A stretch of DNA of 64,000 nt from Paenibacillus odorifer (GCF_000758725.1 NZ_CP009428.1:4340001-4404000), one strand, 5' to 3'. Positions 41,561 through 50,616 are shown, numbered from the stretch's first letter. The notes: generated from the sequence alone by a model not told the origin. Program-made: numbers and translations.

Positions 41561-43900
41561 TCATTCGACAATTAGTTTGGCTATACTGGATTTTCTCATT
41601 GAGATCGTGCTTGTTACGGTGGTGAGCGCTACAATCAGCATGAAAAGTAGCGGAAGAATAAGATAGGCTACCGCCGGATTGATTACAAACTGTATCTTAG
41701 AAGCACCCATAAAAGAGCCTAGCATTTGAGCAATTTTTTGCCCGAGAGTGTTAGCCGCAAAAGTACCAAGAATGACGCCCAGCCCTGATATTATCAGCAT
41801 CCTTACCAGATACTGCCTACGAATATCTCCTAACGTAAAGCCAACACTTCTCAAAATAGCGGTTTGCGAAGAATCCTTGGCAAGCAGCATTTTCAGAAAT
41901 AAAGAGGTAATCAATACCGAAATCGAAAATGCGATAACGATGGATAAGCCTGTAACTAGCTTCAATTGGCGAATTGTATTTCCTAATGTCTGAGCTAAAT
42001 AGCTTTGCAGATGAGTGATTTTTGCTGGATAAAATAATTTGGTGTACTGATCCATTTTTGCCTGGACGGAAATTCCCGGGTTCACATCCAAAGCTACTAC
42101 ATACCAGAGAACCGTCTTCGGATCATATGACAATTGCGCTTTTGCGGTTCGGCCACCATTAGTTATATCCTGATAGATCCCGCTAACAGTCAATTTTTTT
42201 GCCACCCCAGCAACCTCTAAAAGAACGGTATCCCCCACCTTTTTATTCAGTTCCTTGGCGTTCAGGTCAGAAAGAGCGATCTCACTTGCACTGCTAGGAG
42301 TTCCTCCATGAACATACGAGAGCGGAAAAATAGTAAAGTCACCGGTTTCAACATTTAGCGATTCCCATACACCATCACTACCTAATACCTTAAATCTAGA
42401 AGTAATCAGTGGAGATAATTTAGAGATGTCCGGGTCATTTTCAAGCTTGGTTATCATCTCATTAAAACGCTTCTCTATTTGGTTCGATTGCTGCAAATCT
42501 ATGCGAATATCACTCTGACCGACGCCCATATAAGAAACAAACCGGGGAGACTGAAGGGTATTCAATATATTCACTGGCACTAGAACGATAAACAAACTGA
42601 TCACAAATACGAAGAACAATAATCCGTACATGGTGAAGCGCCCGTAAACATCTTTTACCCCGAGAAAAGCATTCACGTTAACAAATTTACGCTTACTAAG
42701 TGAAAATCTGCTTGTGTTAATCCTTGCTTCACCCCTCGTACCTGACCGTAAAGCTTCTACAACCGTGATGCGATTAAAGCGTCTAAGAATCATCCGGCAA
42801 AAGAATACAACAACTCCAAAGATCAAACCTACCGCCAGGACAGGAACAAAATATTGAAGGATACTGGCAGGAGCAACGCCCAAATACAAAGTAATATTGG
42901 CTGTAAACAAACGCACCACACCTAAAGACAGTAAATATCCACATACAGAGGCGACGGCTGCCATCACGATATATTTTGCTAAATAAATGCTGCGAATATC
43001 TTGCTGCGTGATCCCAATCGCTTTCATGACACCTATCTCTCTGTAATCCTCTTCCAAGGTAGCGATCATCGTAAATCTGAGACATAAAATAGCAATCAGC
43101 ATCAGCAGAACACTTACCAAAATAATAACAACTGCGATAATCCCATCCGTCAGTGCATTCAGCGTTTTAAATAAAGGATAGTCAATAGAGGGGCCTTTAT
43201 TGGGCAGATTTGAGGATTGATACTCATTGCGGAAATCATTGAGCTTGGATAGATCCGTAAGCTGAAATTCAATCAGGTATTCAGGTTCACCCAGCTTCTG
43301 TCTCAGCGCTATGAAGTCAGCAGTATTTACGACAAATCGTTTGGAGCTGACCATGGCTGGATTCATTTGGACATCCCTTACAAAATCAGTAATCACAAAC
43401 TTTTTATCGAACTGTTCACCTAGAATGCTAACTACGTCGCCGATTTTCAAATTCTTTTGCTTCATATAATAAATGGGGACAGCGATTTCTCCTGCCGATA
43501 CCTCAATCACCTTGTTCTCTAAATTCAGCAGCAAATCAAACGAAGGATTCTGCTCTACAAAGCCGATATCCATCACGCTGTTTGCTTCCGAGCCTTGGTT
43601 ACTGCCTAGATAAACGTTAGATCCATCCAAGTTAAGCATCTCTACGGTTTGTTGATCTTTCACCAGTGGATTAGTAGTTGTAAAGCTCTCGATTGCTGAG
43701 CTGTCGATTTGTCCTGCGTGCATCTGCACGAAATGAGGGGCTTTGGATTTAATCAATAGCTGATTCAAGGACCCCGACAATTCCATAATCACTTGCGACG
43801 CAGAAGCAACAAGCAAAGCCGATAACATGATAAACACAAATAATCCGAAGGTAATGATTTTATTGCGTTGAAGGTCTCTTTTTACAATTCGTAGCAGCAT
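41561..43900 (-). CDS. FtsX-family ABC permease (two FtsX domains)
   Basis: A 779-aa permease. N-terminal helix (about residues 14-38), extracellular domain, first FtsX block (about 255-370, ATLEEDYREIGVMKAIGITQQDIRSIYLAKY), second helix and extracellular domain (about 430-640), second FtsX block (about 655-775, AKDSSQTAILRSVGFTLGDIRRQYLVRM). This is the LolC/MacB-like layout of exporters for peptides, lipids or drugs. The neighbouring ATPase powers it. AGGAGAAGGCCCGTCA precedes the ATG. Part of the TetR-controlled operon. Confidence 0.92.
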   Translation of the reverse strand: MLLRIVKRDLQRNKIITFGLFVFIMLSALLVASASQVIMELSGSLNQLLIKSKAPHFVQMHAGQIDSSAIESFTTTNPLVKDQQTVEMLNLDGSNVYLGSNQGSEANSVMDIGFVEQNPSFDLLLNLENKVIEVSAGEIAVPIYYMKQKNLKIGDVVSILGEQFDKKFVITDFVRDVQMNPAMVSSKRFVVNTADFIALRQKLGEPEYLIEFQLTDLSKLNDFRNEYQSSNLPNKGPSIDYPLFKTLNALTDGIIAVVIILVSVLLMLIAILCLRFTMIATLEEDYREIGVMKAIGITQQDIRSIYLAKYIVMAAVASVCGYLLSLGVVRLFTANITLYLGVAPASILQYFVPVLAVGLIFGVVVFFCRMILRRFNRITVVEALRSGTRGEARINTSRFSLSKRKFVNVNAFLGVKDVYGRFTMYGLLFFVFVISLFIVLVPVNILNTLQSPRFVSYMGVGQSDIRIDLQQSNQIEKRFNEMITKLENDPDISKLSPLITSRFKVLGSDGVWESLNVETGDFTIFPLSYVHGGTPSSASEIALSDLNAKELNKKVGDTVLLEVAGVAKKLTVSGIYQDITNGGRTAKAQLSYDPKTVLWYVVALDVNPGISVQAKMDQYTKLFYPAKITHLQSYLAQTLGNTIRQLKLVTGLSIVIAFSISVLITSLFLKMLLAKDSSQTAILRSVGFTLGDIRRQYLVRMLIISGLGVILGTFAANTLGQKIAQMLGSFMGASKIQFVINPAVAYLILPLLFMLIVALTTVTSTISMRKSSIAKLIVE

Positions 43901-43934
43901 TGACGGGCCTTCTCCTCTCTAATACGGAATTCAA

Positions 43935-45209
43935 TTATTCATGTTCAAGGCAGCGAATTGATTTCATTCTGGGGATCACAAATGCCATAATAATGATGAG
44001 CAAACCAGAGATGATAAATAATAAGCCGATTCCCCGTCCTTCCCCTGTGCCTATCACCTTACCTACTGATGAAGTAAGCAGACCTCCCTCTCGCAAAAGA
44101 GGATTAAACACTTGATCAGCCAATATGCCAGCAAAAGCATACGCAGCCACATAACCGAGTTGTGATAAAATGCCAATGATCCCCCATGCCCGCCCCTGTG
44201 TGTCATTTGGGATATGGTTGCGAATCATAACGTCAGCACTGGTATTAACAAAAGGCAACGTTGCAAAAAATAAAAAGCCAGCAGCTGTAATAAAAGCAAC
44301 ATTCGTGGTCAGACCCACCAATGAATAAAACAGTCCGGCGAATCCTAGGCCGAGCGCTAATACTTTAATATATTTACGATCGATGCTAAAAACTCCAATA
44401 ATCAGACTGCCGAGCAACATCCCTATAGCACTTACAGACACTACCGTGCCTAGAGTTTTCGTATCCGTAAAGGGTAGAAGCATAGGCGTATATAAGGTTT
44501 GGAGAAAACCCACATAAATAGTAACGACAGACAAAATGATCGTAAGCTGCAGTACACCTTTCGTGTAAATAAGAGCATCCCAGCCCTCCTTCAAATCTTT
44601 TACAAACGACTGATTCGTTGGGACTCTGTGTTCAGTCTGTAGATTCCTGCGAACAGCCATCACTGCAAGAACTGTAACTAGAAAGGTTGAGATATCTATA
44701 AGCAGGATAGTTTTTATATCCATAAAGCTAAGCAAAATCCCGGCAAGGATAGGGGAAAGAAGATATTTTGAGGACGCAGCAAGCTGAACTAAACCACTAG
44801 CCTTGGCAAATTGCTCCTCTGTTAATAAATCTGTAATGGTAGCCTTGTAGGCAGGTTCAAGCAAGGATACAAAAATCGAACTAAACGTCACGCCTAGACA
44901 AATCTGCCATAAATGAGGTTCACCCAGCAGCATGATGATGAGAACATATACTAGTCCAAAAGCAGATAACAAATCCCCTGCTATCATCATCAATCGACGA
45001 TCAAACCGATCCGCTAACACGCCGCCAAAAGGACTGAGCACAATGGAAGGGAGAAAAGCACATAAGGTTAAAAGTGCCACGCTAGAGGCAGTCTGCGTCA
45101 TCTGGAACACATAAACCCCTAAGGTGAAAGCCGTCAACCCGCTGCCAATACTGGATATCCACTCCCCCATCCAAATGATCATAAAATTTCCGAAGGATTT
45201 GTTGTTCAG
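43935..45209 (-). CDS. MFS drug exporter (macrolide-type), probable non-AUG start
   Basis: An approximately 425-aa transporter of the MFS_3/DHA3 group with about 12 helices; GGVLADRFDRRLMMIAGDLLS is the conserved cytosolic loop and DVMIRNHIPNDTQGRAWGII is family-typical. The first ATG (45182) has no ribosome site and cuts into the conserved N terminus. The family start (xNNKSFGNFMIIWMGEWISSIGSG) is present upstream in frame, preceded by GGGAGAGGGA at about 45213-45222, and would begin at CTG 45209 or ATT 45212. I use CTG. Second gene of the TetR operon. Confidence 0.85.
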   Translation of the reverse strand: MNNKSFGNFMIIWMGEWISSIGSGLTAFTLGVYVFQMTQTASSVALLTLCAFLPSIVLSPFGGVLADRFDRRLMMIAGDLLSAFGLVYVLIIMLLGEPHLWQICLGVTFSSIFVSLLEPAYKATITDLLTEEQFAKASGLVQLAASSKYLLSPILAGILLSFMDIKTILLIDISTFLVTVLAVMAVRRNLQTEHRVPTNQSFVKDLKEGWDALIYTKGVLQLTIILSVVTIYVGFLQTLYTPMLLPFTDTKTLGTVVSVSAIGMLLGSLIIGVFSIDRKYIKVLALGLGFAGLFYSLVGLTTNVAFITAAGFLFFATLPFVNTSADVMIRNHIPNDTQGRAWGIIGILSQLGYVAAYAFAGILADQVFNPLLREGGLLTSSVGKVIGTGEGRGIGLLFIISGLLIIIMAFVIPRMKSIRCLEHE

Positions 45210-45224
45210 AATATTCCCTCTCCC

Positions 45225-45848
45225 CTACTCAAACATTTGAAACACATAGTCGAAGCTGCCCTTCTCCGCCCCCAGCGTAATTTCCATCGTATAGATAAAA
45301 GCTCTTATCTTCTGGATGATTTCCTCAGGCTGCCACTTGAATATACCTTCATCAAAAAGAAATTGAGAGGTGATCAATAGAAATTCCATCGTCTCCCGGG
45401 GATACGGATTGTGAAACAGTCCCTCCTCTATGCCCTGCTCAATGACCTCCGTCAAAACAGGAGTTAGCCGTAAAATGGTTTCCACCAAGCTTTTCTGGTG
45501 CAGCTGTGCATTATCAGCCTGATGGAACTGCTCAATCATTTGGCTTTTTCTGTCCGTATCCGGCTTTTGCGCCATAATGATTTGCAGCAGCTTTTCATGA
45601 ACGGTCAGCTTAGGATCTGCAGCAATTTGCTTAGCGGTTGCTACACCAACATCAATAAATCGCAGCACTACAGCATCCATGACCTCTTCCTTCGATTTAA
45701 AATAATAGTAGAAGGTCCCCTTCGCAATACCTATAGCCTGCAAGACATCATTCACTGTCGTTTTGGTATACCCTTTCGTAAAAAACAGCATTTCTGCTGT
45801 ATCCAATATTTCATTTCTACGTTCTTCCGCTTCTTTGGAAATTCTCAT
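45225..45848 (-). CDS. TetR-family regulator of the exporter operon
   Basis: A 207-aa repressor. The HTH is ILDTAEMLFFTKGYTKTTVNDVLQAIGIAKGTFYYYFKSKEEV (about residues 14-55). The C-terminal ligand domain is variable. It is the first gene of an operon with an MFS and an ABC exporter, and a 15-bp palindrome overlaps its transcription start, so autorepression released by an exported compound is the simple model. GGAGGACGTTTCAG lies before the ATG. Confidence 0.93.
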   Translation of the reverse strand: MRISKEAEERRNEILDTAEMLFFTKGYTKTTVNDVLQAIGIAKGTFYYYFKSKEEVMDAVVLRFIDVGVATAKQIAADPKLTVHEKLLQIIMAQKPDTDRKSQMIEQFHQADNAQLHQKSLVETILRLTPVLTEVIEQGIEEGLFHNPYPRETMEFLLITSQFLFDEGIFKWQPEEIIQKIRAFIYTMEITLGAEKGSFDYVFQMFE

Positions 45849-45870
45849 CTGAAACGTCCTCCATTCTACC

Positions 45871-45885
45871 GACCGACCGTCGGTC
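45871..45885. promoter_or_regulatory. TetR operator palindrome
   Basis: GACCGACCGTCGGTC: two 7-bp perfect half-sites (GACCGAC/GTCGGTC) around one base, extended by partial GACCG repeats. It begins 8 bases downstream of the -10 and covers the start point. GACCGAC-type boxes are common for TetR repressors of this class. Confidence 0.85.
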
Positions 45886-45892
45886 TATTCCA

Positions 45893-45920
45893 ATTATATA
45901 CAAATATCAGATCCTGTCAA
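45893..45920 (-). promoter_or_regulatory. Consensus sigma-A promoter of the TetR operon
   Basis: Minus strand: TTGACA (45915-45920), 16-bp spacer, TATAAT (45893-45898), both exact consensus hexamers. A promoter this strong needs tight repression, which fits the operator next to it. Confidence 0.9.
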
Positions 45921-45937
45921 GATTAATCCGGCATCAC

Positions 45938-45991
45938 AAAAAGAGAGAATTCCAAAAGCTATGTTATAGCAGCTGGAACTCCCTCTTTTTT
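45938..45991. terminator. Bidirectional terminator
   Basis: AAAAAGAGAG pairs with CTCTTTTTT, and an inner TTCC(AAA)AGCT pairs with AGCTGGAA. It separates the TetR promoter from the repeat region and may end read-through from the chaperone operon. Confidence 0.7.
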
Positions 45992-45997
45992 GGATAA

Positions 45998-46252
45998 ACT
46001 GTTGGGTTTTACTGTTGGGTTTTACTGTTGGGTTTTACTGTTGGGTTTTAGTCTTACTGTTTACTGTTTACTGTTTGGTCTTATTGTTTATTGTTGGATT
46101 TTACTGTTTGGTTTTACTGTTGTGTTTTACTGCTGGTTTTTAGTCTTACTGTTTACTGTTTACTGTTTACTGTTTACTGTTTACTGTTTACTGTTTGGTC
46201 TTATTGTTTATTGTTGGATTTTACTGTTTGGTTTTACTGTTTGGTCTTCCGG
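45998..46252 (+). repeat. T/G-rich compound minisatellite
   Basis: Four exact tandem copies of the 13-mer ACTGTTGGGTTTT (45998-46049), then the 7-mer ACTGTTT three times (46056-46076) and seven times (46148-46196), inside a duplicated block (GGTCTTATTGTTTATTGTTG at 46077 and 46197, 120 bp apart). Units of 13 and 7 bases are not multiples of three, and the long ORF across it is Leu/Phe/Cys-only, so it is not coding. Confidence 0.92.
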
Positions 46253-46408
46253 CTGCGTCTTACTTTTAGCTTGCTCTTTGATCTGATCCGTTGAGCGAAA
46301 CCTTTGCTCGTGTTGTAACACTAAACTTCGTTTGCTTATATCACATTTACACTTACGACATAGCCTATCGGACACAGCTGACCTTATATGCGGCATTATC
46401 CCCCATTT

Positions 46409-46545
46409 GGAATCCTAACGGACCGCATAGCCACTATTGACATGAAAAACACCACAAAAGACCCCTTCCTCAAGGAATAGCTGCACTGGAGTCCGAAAAC
46501 CGGCTCAAAGGGCTATAAATTTGCAAATAGCGTCCTTTGGGTCCT
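46409..46545 (-). repeat. Diverged inverted copy of the 17-kb repeat family
   Basis: The reverse complement of the 17-kb array unit is found again in the same order: AACGGACCGCATAG (46417-46430), CTATTG then GAAAAACACC, CTGCACTGGAGTCCGAAA (46481-46498) and TTGCAAATAGCGTC with TGGGTCC (46521-46543). It shows the element is a dispersed intergenic family. It is followed by three direct 11-mers ATAGGTATTnn (46559-46591). Confidence 0.85.
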
Positions 46546-46606
46546 TAAGCTACACGGGATAGGTATTCTATAGGTATTCAATAGGTATTAATTACCTAAG
46601 TACGGA

Positions 46607-47284
46607 CTAAGTGGCTTCCGGCTGCAGATTTTGCCCCCAAACGGCTTCCCTGTATAGAATGCTGCTATTTCGCATGAGCTTCTGCAATCCCGTCTCAAAA
46701 AGATTATCTAATCCGCCGGATTGTACTAATGAAAATTTGCTGCCCAAGGAATAGGCTATATAATAATCCGCCCAACTGCTATAACGTTCTTGTAGCTGCC
46801 TTGCTGCTTCTATTTTGTATTCCCAGGCTTCTTCCTTCTTCAAATAATCCTCAACATAACCAATCCGGCTCAGATAAATTACCCAAGCTAACCCAAAAGC
46901 AGAAATGTCACCAGAAGGCAACTGATGTATTCCTTGTGCAACAACCTTCAGATTAACAAAATCCTCATGATCCTTATGTGCCTCAAGATATTTACTGCGT
47001 GAGGTTTCGGAAATTGTGGCTAAACGAGCATGTAAAGATCTATATTCTGCACGGTTGCCATCTTCTAAAAGCCAGCGAATTTGGCGATGAAAGGAGTTAG
47101 CATCCTCGATATTCCATCTTTCACAAGCATTTTTGATTAATCCTCTTTTGAAGAAGACATTACTGAAATCAAACTCATAAACCACATAGTATCTCCCTAA
47201 GAGACCACGTATGCAGGTAGAGGAAAGACAGCGGAAATACATTTCCAATCGTTTTCTTTGCTTAACATTGTATTCCTTCAGCAT
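46607..47284 (-). CDS. DUF1266 protein of the HscC operon
   Basis: A 225-aa soluble protein. The C-terminal DUF1266 region is visible: ISAFGLAWVIYLSRIGYVED, EEAWEYKIEAARQLQERYSS and WADYYIAYSLGSKF (about residues 130-190), with the conserved A(F)W...R.GY....EAW and SW..Y..G pattern. In E. coli, DUF1266 genes (ybeU, ybeR) flank djlB, djlC and hscC, the same company as here. Function unknown; a client or cofactor of the chaperone is a reasonable guess. AGGAGGCTCTAC places the start at 47284, 17 bases after the J-protein stop. Confidence 0.82.
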   Translation of the reverse strand: MLKEYNVKQRKRLEMYFRCLSSTCIRGLLGRYYVVYEFDFSNVFFKRGLIKNACERWNIEDANSFHRQIRWLLEDGNRAEYRSLHARLATISETSRSKYLEAHKDHEDFVNLKVVAQGIHQLPSGDISAFGLAWVIYLSRIGYVEDYLKKEEAWEYKIEAARQLQERYSSWADYYIAYSLGSKFSLVQSGGLDNLFETGLQKLMRNSSILYREAVWGQNLQPEAT

Positions 47285-47300
47285 GTAGAGCCTCCTGATA

Positions 47301-48749
47301 TTAGTTCGAGAATAAGTATGCTGTTTTGCAAATGTTCCTGATTTTCCATAGAATAATAAGAATGAACACCGCATTGACAAGCGGGGGAAGCTCAGAAACT
47401 GAAAAATAACATATGGTATATACCAAAATATAGAACCAGCTTAATTTCAGGAAAACCAATAGATAGAATAATATAGGCCCTATAATGTTCTTTCCAATGG
47501 TTACTAGCGAAGAGATACGAAGACGTTGTGGATACAGTTTTTTGTTCTTCAACATGGACTTATTCGCAAGGTAACGAAAATGAATGAACTCGTCCTTTTT
47601 AGGCTCATTAGTCTCCGTTTGTGTAAGAGCTTCCTCAATTTGAGAACATGCAATCTTACATTCCAGAATTAAACATTGCACATCTCTATTTCCAGCATCC
47701 TCTTGCAACAAATATTCACAATCCTTCATCGCTTCCTCATAACGCTGCAAATAGTAGAGAAGCCGCCCTCTTAATAAGTAACCGTCTCTTTCGTTAGGCC
47801 ACATAGTGGTTACTCGGTCCAAGCACACCAGCGCTTCCATATAATCAGCAGTATCCAGACAATACTTAGCTCGCAATAATTGCAGATCCGGATCATTCTG
47901 AAACAGCTTATTTGCTTCGTCGAGGAGTTGGCCAGCTTCAGTATGTTTATCCTCCATCAGCATGAATTGAGCGGATTGCCTCAGATTTAGATAGTGTTCT
48001 ATGTCGAACTCAAGAGACTCCTGCAAAAGGAAACACTCATAACGCATCTCCAAACTTCCGTCGACCTGCCCTAGTATGTACTCGACTAACTTATTATCAT
48101 AACGTTGAAGAAATATTTCCTTGTCCTCACGAAAATGAAAAAATGAATCCAACGCCTCCCATACGGCATGAGGCAAATTCCGATGCTGATCAAGGAACAA
48201 CATAAGCTTGTCCCTTAGCCGATCACGATGCTCTATACTCCACATGAAATCTTCATTCAAAAGTGAATGCCACGAAGCTTGTTTAATCCGGCGCGAGAAA
48301 TCCGCATACAGTACCCTAATTTGTCTGTCAAAAATATCTGCTGGCTGTTCTTGAAGATCAGCATCAAGCTGAATGGGAAGAGGGCGAACCAGCGCCCACT
48401 CGTTTTCATGAGGTATAGAAGTTGCCCCTTCTGCTTTTTCCTCGCCTTCTTCCTCCTCAGCTTCATCTACTCGTATTACTTTTTCTGCTTGTATCACCAT
48501 TTTTTCTATTTCTTTTGATATTGCTTCTGCTATTTCTTTCTTATCCTCACCTACCAATGAAGGGACAGTGCTTGCTATGCGCTGCCCGGAGCGGGCCCAT
48601 TTCACAGCTGTATCATAAGCTTCTCTAAGCTGCTGATATCCTTCAGGGTCATCTTCAGGGTGATGCGATTTCAGTTTTTTGGCATAGGCCTTCTTGATGA
48701 TCGCTAGTTCATCTGTGGGTTCAATCTCCAACATACTCCAGATTGTCAT
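47301..48749 (-). CDS. DjlB/DjlC-type J-domain protein with TPR-like region
   Basis: A 482-aa co-chaperone. The N-terminal J domain (about residues 1-55: IWSMLEIEPTDELAIIKKAY, AKKLKSHHPEDDPEGYQQL, REAYDTAV) has HPE (30-32) instead of the canonical HPD. The middle contains TPR-like helices (about 235-360: YMEALVCLDRVTTMWPNERDGYLL, YEEAMKDCEYLLQEDAGNRDVQ), and the C terminus has three membrane segments (about 420-475). E. coli DjlB and DjlC have similar length and a C-terminal membrane anchor, and DjlC partners HscC. The ATG overlaps the Hsp70 stop in ATGA, so the pair is translationally coupled. Confidence 0.88.
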   Translation of the reverse strand: MTIWSMLEIEPTDELAIIKKAYAKKLKSHHPEDDPEGYQQLREAYDTAVKWARSGQRIASTVPSLVGEDKKEIAEAISKEIEKMVIQAEKVIRVDEAEEEEGEEKAEGATSIPHENEWALVRPLPIQLDADLQEQPADIFDRQIRVLYADFSRRIKQASWHSLLNEDFMWSIEHRDRLRDKLMLFLDQHRNLPHAVWEALDSFFHFREDKEIFLQRYDNKLVEYILGQVDGSLEMRYECFLLQESLEFDIEHYLNLRQSAQFMLMEDKHTEAGQLLDEANKLFQNDPDLQLLRAKYCLDTADYMEALVCLDRVTTMWPNERDGYLLRGRLLYYLQRYEEAMKDCEYLLQEDAGNRDVQCLILECKIACSQIEEALTQTETNEPKKDEFIHFRYLANKSMLKNKKLYPQRLRISSLVTIGKNIIGPILFYLLVFLKLSWFYILVYTICYFSVSELPPLVNAVFILIILWKIRNICKTAYLFSN

Positions 48750-50446
48750 GTGAAGTATGACCACCCTTCAATTTCCGCCAATTGCTCATTGAAAGCTTGT
48801 GCCGCTTTTTCAATCACTTTCTCGTTCTGAGTATATAAAGCATCTTCGAATACTTTCAGACACTGTGCGATAAACTTCCGTTGGTCCCCAAGCACCTCTT
48901 CATATAAACGCTCACCTCTAGCAAGCAGAAGCCTGTTCTCGGTACGCTCACGCGGATGAATTTTGATACTCCGCAGTTCCAGTAAACGAGCTTCAATTTG
49001 CTTTTTCGTCATTGCACCAGCATTTTGCTCGATGATCATCTGATGCTTCTGACCTGTTGAAACTGTTGTAACCTCCACCTCAAGAATCCCATTCACATCA
49101 TATGTATATCTGACATCAATACTTTCTTCTCCCCGAGGTGCTTGCGGAATCTGAAACTCCATTTCTCCCAGGAAAAGATTATTTTCAACGCGAGGACTCT
49201 CCCCCTGATACACATCCACACTTATGATCTTTTGATTATCTGCAGCTGTATATAGACGTTCTACCCGGCTAACAGGAATCGGAGTATTACGTTCAATGAT
49301 CGGAAAGTAATGTCCAGATGACGTTTGTCCACTTGAACCTCTACGCAGAACACTGGTCCCTAATGTATAGGGGCAAACGTCCGTCAAAATCATTTCGTCC
49401 AGCGCTTGATCACGCTGCTTCAGGGCCACCTGAACCGCAGCTCCCAGTGCGACTGTCTCATCTGGGCTGATATTCGCATAAGGCATTTTCCCGAACATAC
49501 GGCTGATAATTTGCTTAATCAGAGGCATTTTAGTCGCCCCCCCAATCATCACAATCCCATCCAGATCGGAAGGCTGCAAAGAAGCATCCCGCAATGCTCT
49601 TTCTATCGGCTGCCTTAGACGTATTAGTAACGGTTGCACCAATTGCTCAAGCTCTAAGCGATCTATAGTCAGCACGTATTCTTCCTCTTTAATAACTATC
49701 CGCATAGTCGCAGCAGACTCTGTACCAAGAATTCGTTTACTCTGCTCTGCCTGCTTATACAACATCGACCTCGTTATTGGTGTTAACGATTCCGCGTCCA
49801 GCTTATTCTTTTGGATAAAATAGGCCACTAGTATCTCCGTGAAATCTTCCCCGCCTAGATAGTTATCTCCGGCAATCGACTTAACATCCATTACCCCTTC
49901 GAAAAGCTCCAGAATTGACACATCAAAGGTTCCTCCACCCAGATCAAAAACAAGAAATGAAGTCTCCTGATTCTGATGCAGACCATAAGCGAGTGCTGCC
50001 GCCGTAGGTTCACTAATAAGCCGCTCTACTTGTAAACCGGCCAGCTCAGCCGCTTTCTTCGTTGCTTTCCGCTGAACATCATTGAAATAAGCCGGAACAC
50101 TGATTATAGCTTTCGTTACGGACTCACCTAGATGATTTTCCGCATCCTCTTTCAGTGACCGCAGAACAAAAGAAGATAACTCTTCAGGAGTAAAAGTCAT
50201 CGTACCTAGCGTGTATTTTTTTGCTGATCCCATAAAGCGCTTAAAAGTCGAGGCAGTTAACTGTGGATGTGTAATCAGTCGTTCTTGTGCGATTCTTCCA
50301 ACTAATACTTCTCCCCCTGCATCTACACTAACAATCGAGGGTGTTACATGCTCCCCGAGTACATTGGGAATAATTACAGCCTGACTGCCGTCCCAATAAG
50401 CAGCAAGACTATAGGTCGTTCCTAAATCAATTCCGATTGTTCTCAC
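48746..50446 (-). CDS. hscC: HscC-type Hsp70 chaperone
   Basis: A 566-aa Hsp70, shorter than DnaK (about 610-640) and close to E. coli HscC (556). ATPase motifs: IGIDLGTTYSLAAYWDG, FLVFDLGGGTFDVSILELF, ISVPAYFNDVQRKATKKAAE, ERLISEPTAAALAYG and IVMIGGATKMPLI. The linker and beta-sandwich follow from about residue 370 (DVCPYTLGTSVLRRGS, IERNTPIPVSRV), with a short lid. The frame runs 50 codons upstream without a ribosome site; AAAAGGAG and the GTG at 50446 (MRTIGIDLG) mark the start. First gene of the chaperone operon. Confidence 0.92.
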   Translation of the reverse strand: MRTIGIDLGTTYSLAAYWDGSQAVIIPNVLGEHVTPSIVSVDAGGEVLVGRIAQERLITHPQLTASTFKRFMGSAKKYTLGTMTFTPEELSSFVLRSLKEDAENHLGESVTKAIISVPAYFNDVQRKATKKAAELAGLQVERLISEPTAAALAYGLHQNQETSFLVFDLGGGTFDVSILELFEGVMDVKSIAGDNYLGGEDFTEILVAYFIQKNKLDAESLTPITRSMLYKQAEQSKRILGTESAATMRIVIKEEEYVLTIDRLELEQLVQPLLIRLRQPIERALRDASLQPSDLDGIVMIGGATKMPLIKQIISRMFGKMPYANISPDETVALGAAVQVALKQRDQALDEMILTDVCPYTLGTSVLRRGSSGQTSSGHYFPIIERNTPIPVSRVERLYTAADNQKIISVDVYQGESPRVENNLFLGEMEFQIPQAPRGEESIDVRYTYDVNGILEVEVTTVSTGQKHQMIIEQNAGAMTKKQIEARLLELRSIKIHPRERTENRLLLARGERLYEEVLGDQRKFIAQCLKVFEDALYTQNEKVIEKAAQAFNEQLAEIEGWSYFT

Positions 50447-50571
50447 TACTATGTCCACTCCTTTTATATACAATAATATACAAAGAAAAGAGTCCAAGAA
50501 TCGAAATGTCACTAATTCAACATATTTACATCCAGAGCATAATAATGAAATTGCACTTCTGCAATAGACAT

Positions 50572-50616
50572 AAAAAAGGTATCTCAAAAGCCACAATGGC
50601 TAATGGGATACCTTCA
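50572..50616 (-). terminator. Terminator after the nucleotidase gene
   Basis: On the minus strand GGTATCCCATTAGCCA pairs with TGGCTTTTGAGATACC, followed by TTTTTT (50572-50577). Confidence 0.8.

Noticed and set aside
45990..46286. 98-codon hydrophobic ORF in the T/G minisatellite
   Set aside because: Composed of Leu, Phe, Cys, Val, Tyr dictated by the 7- and 13-base repeats; no ribosome site; frame not kept between repeat units.
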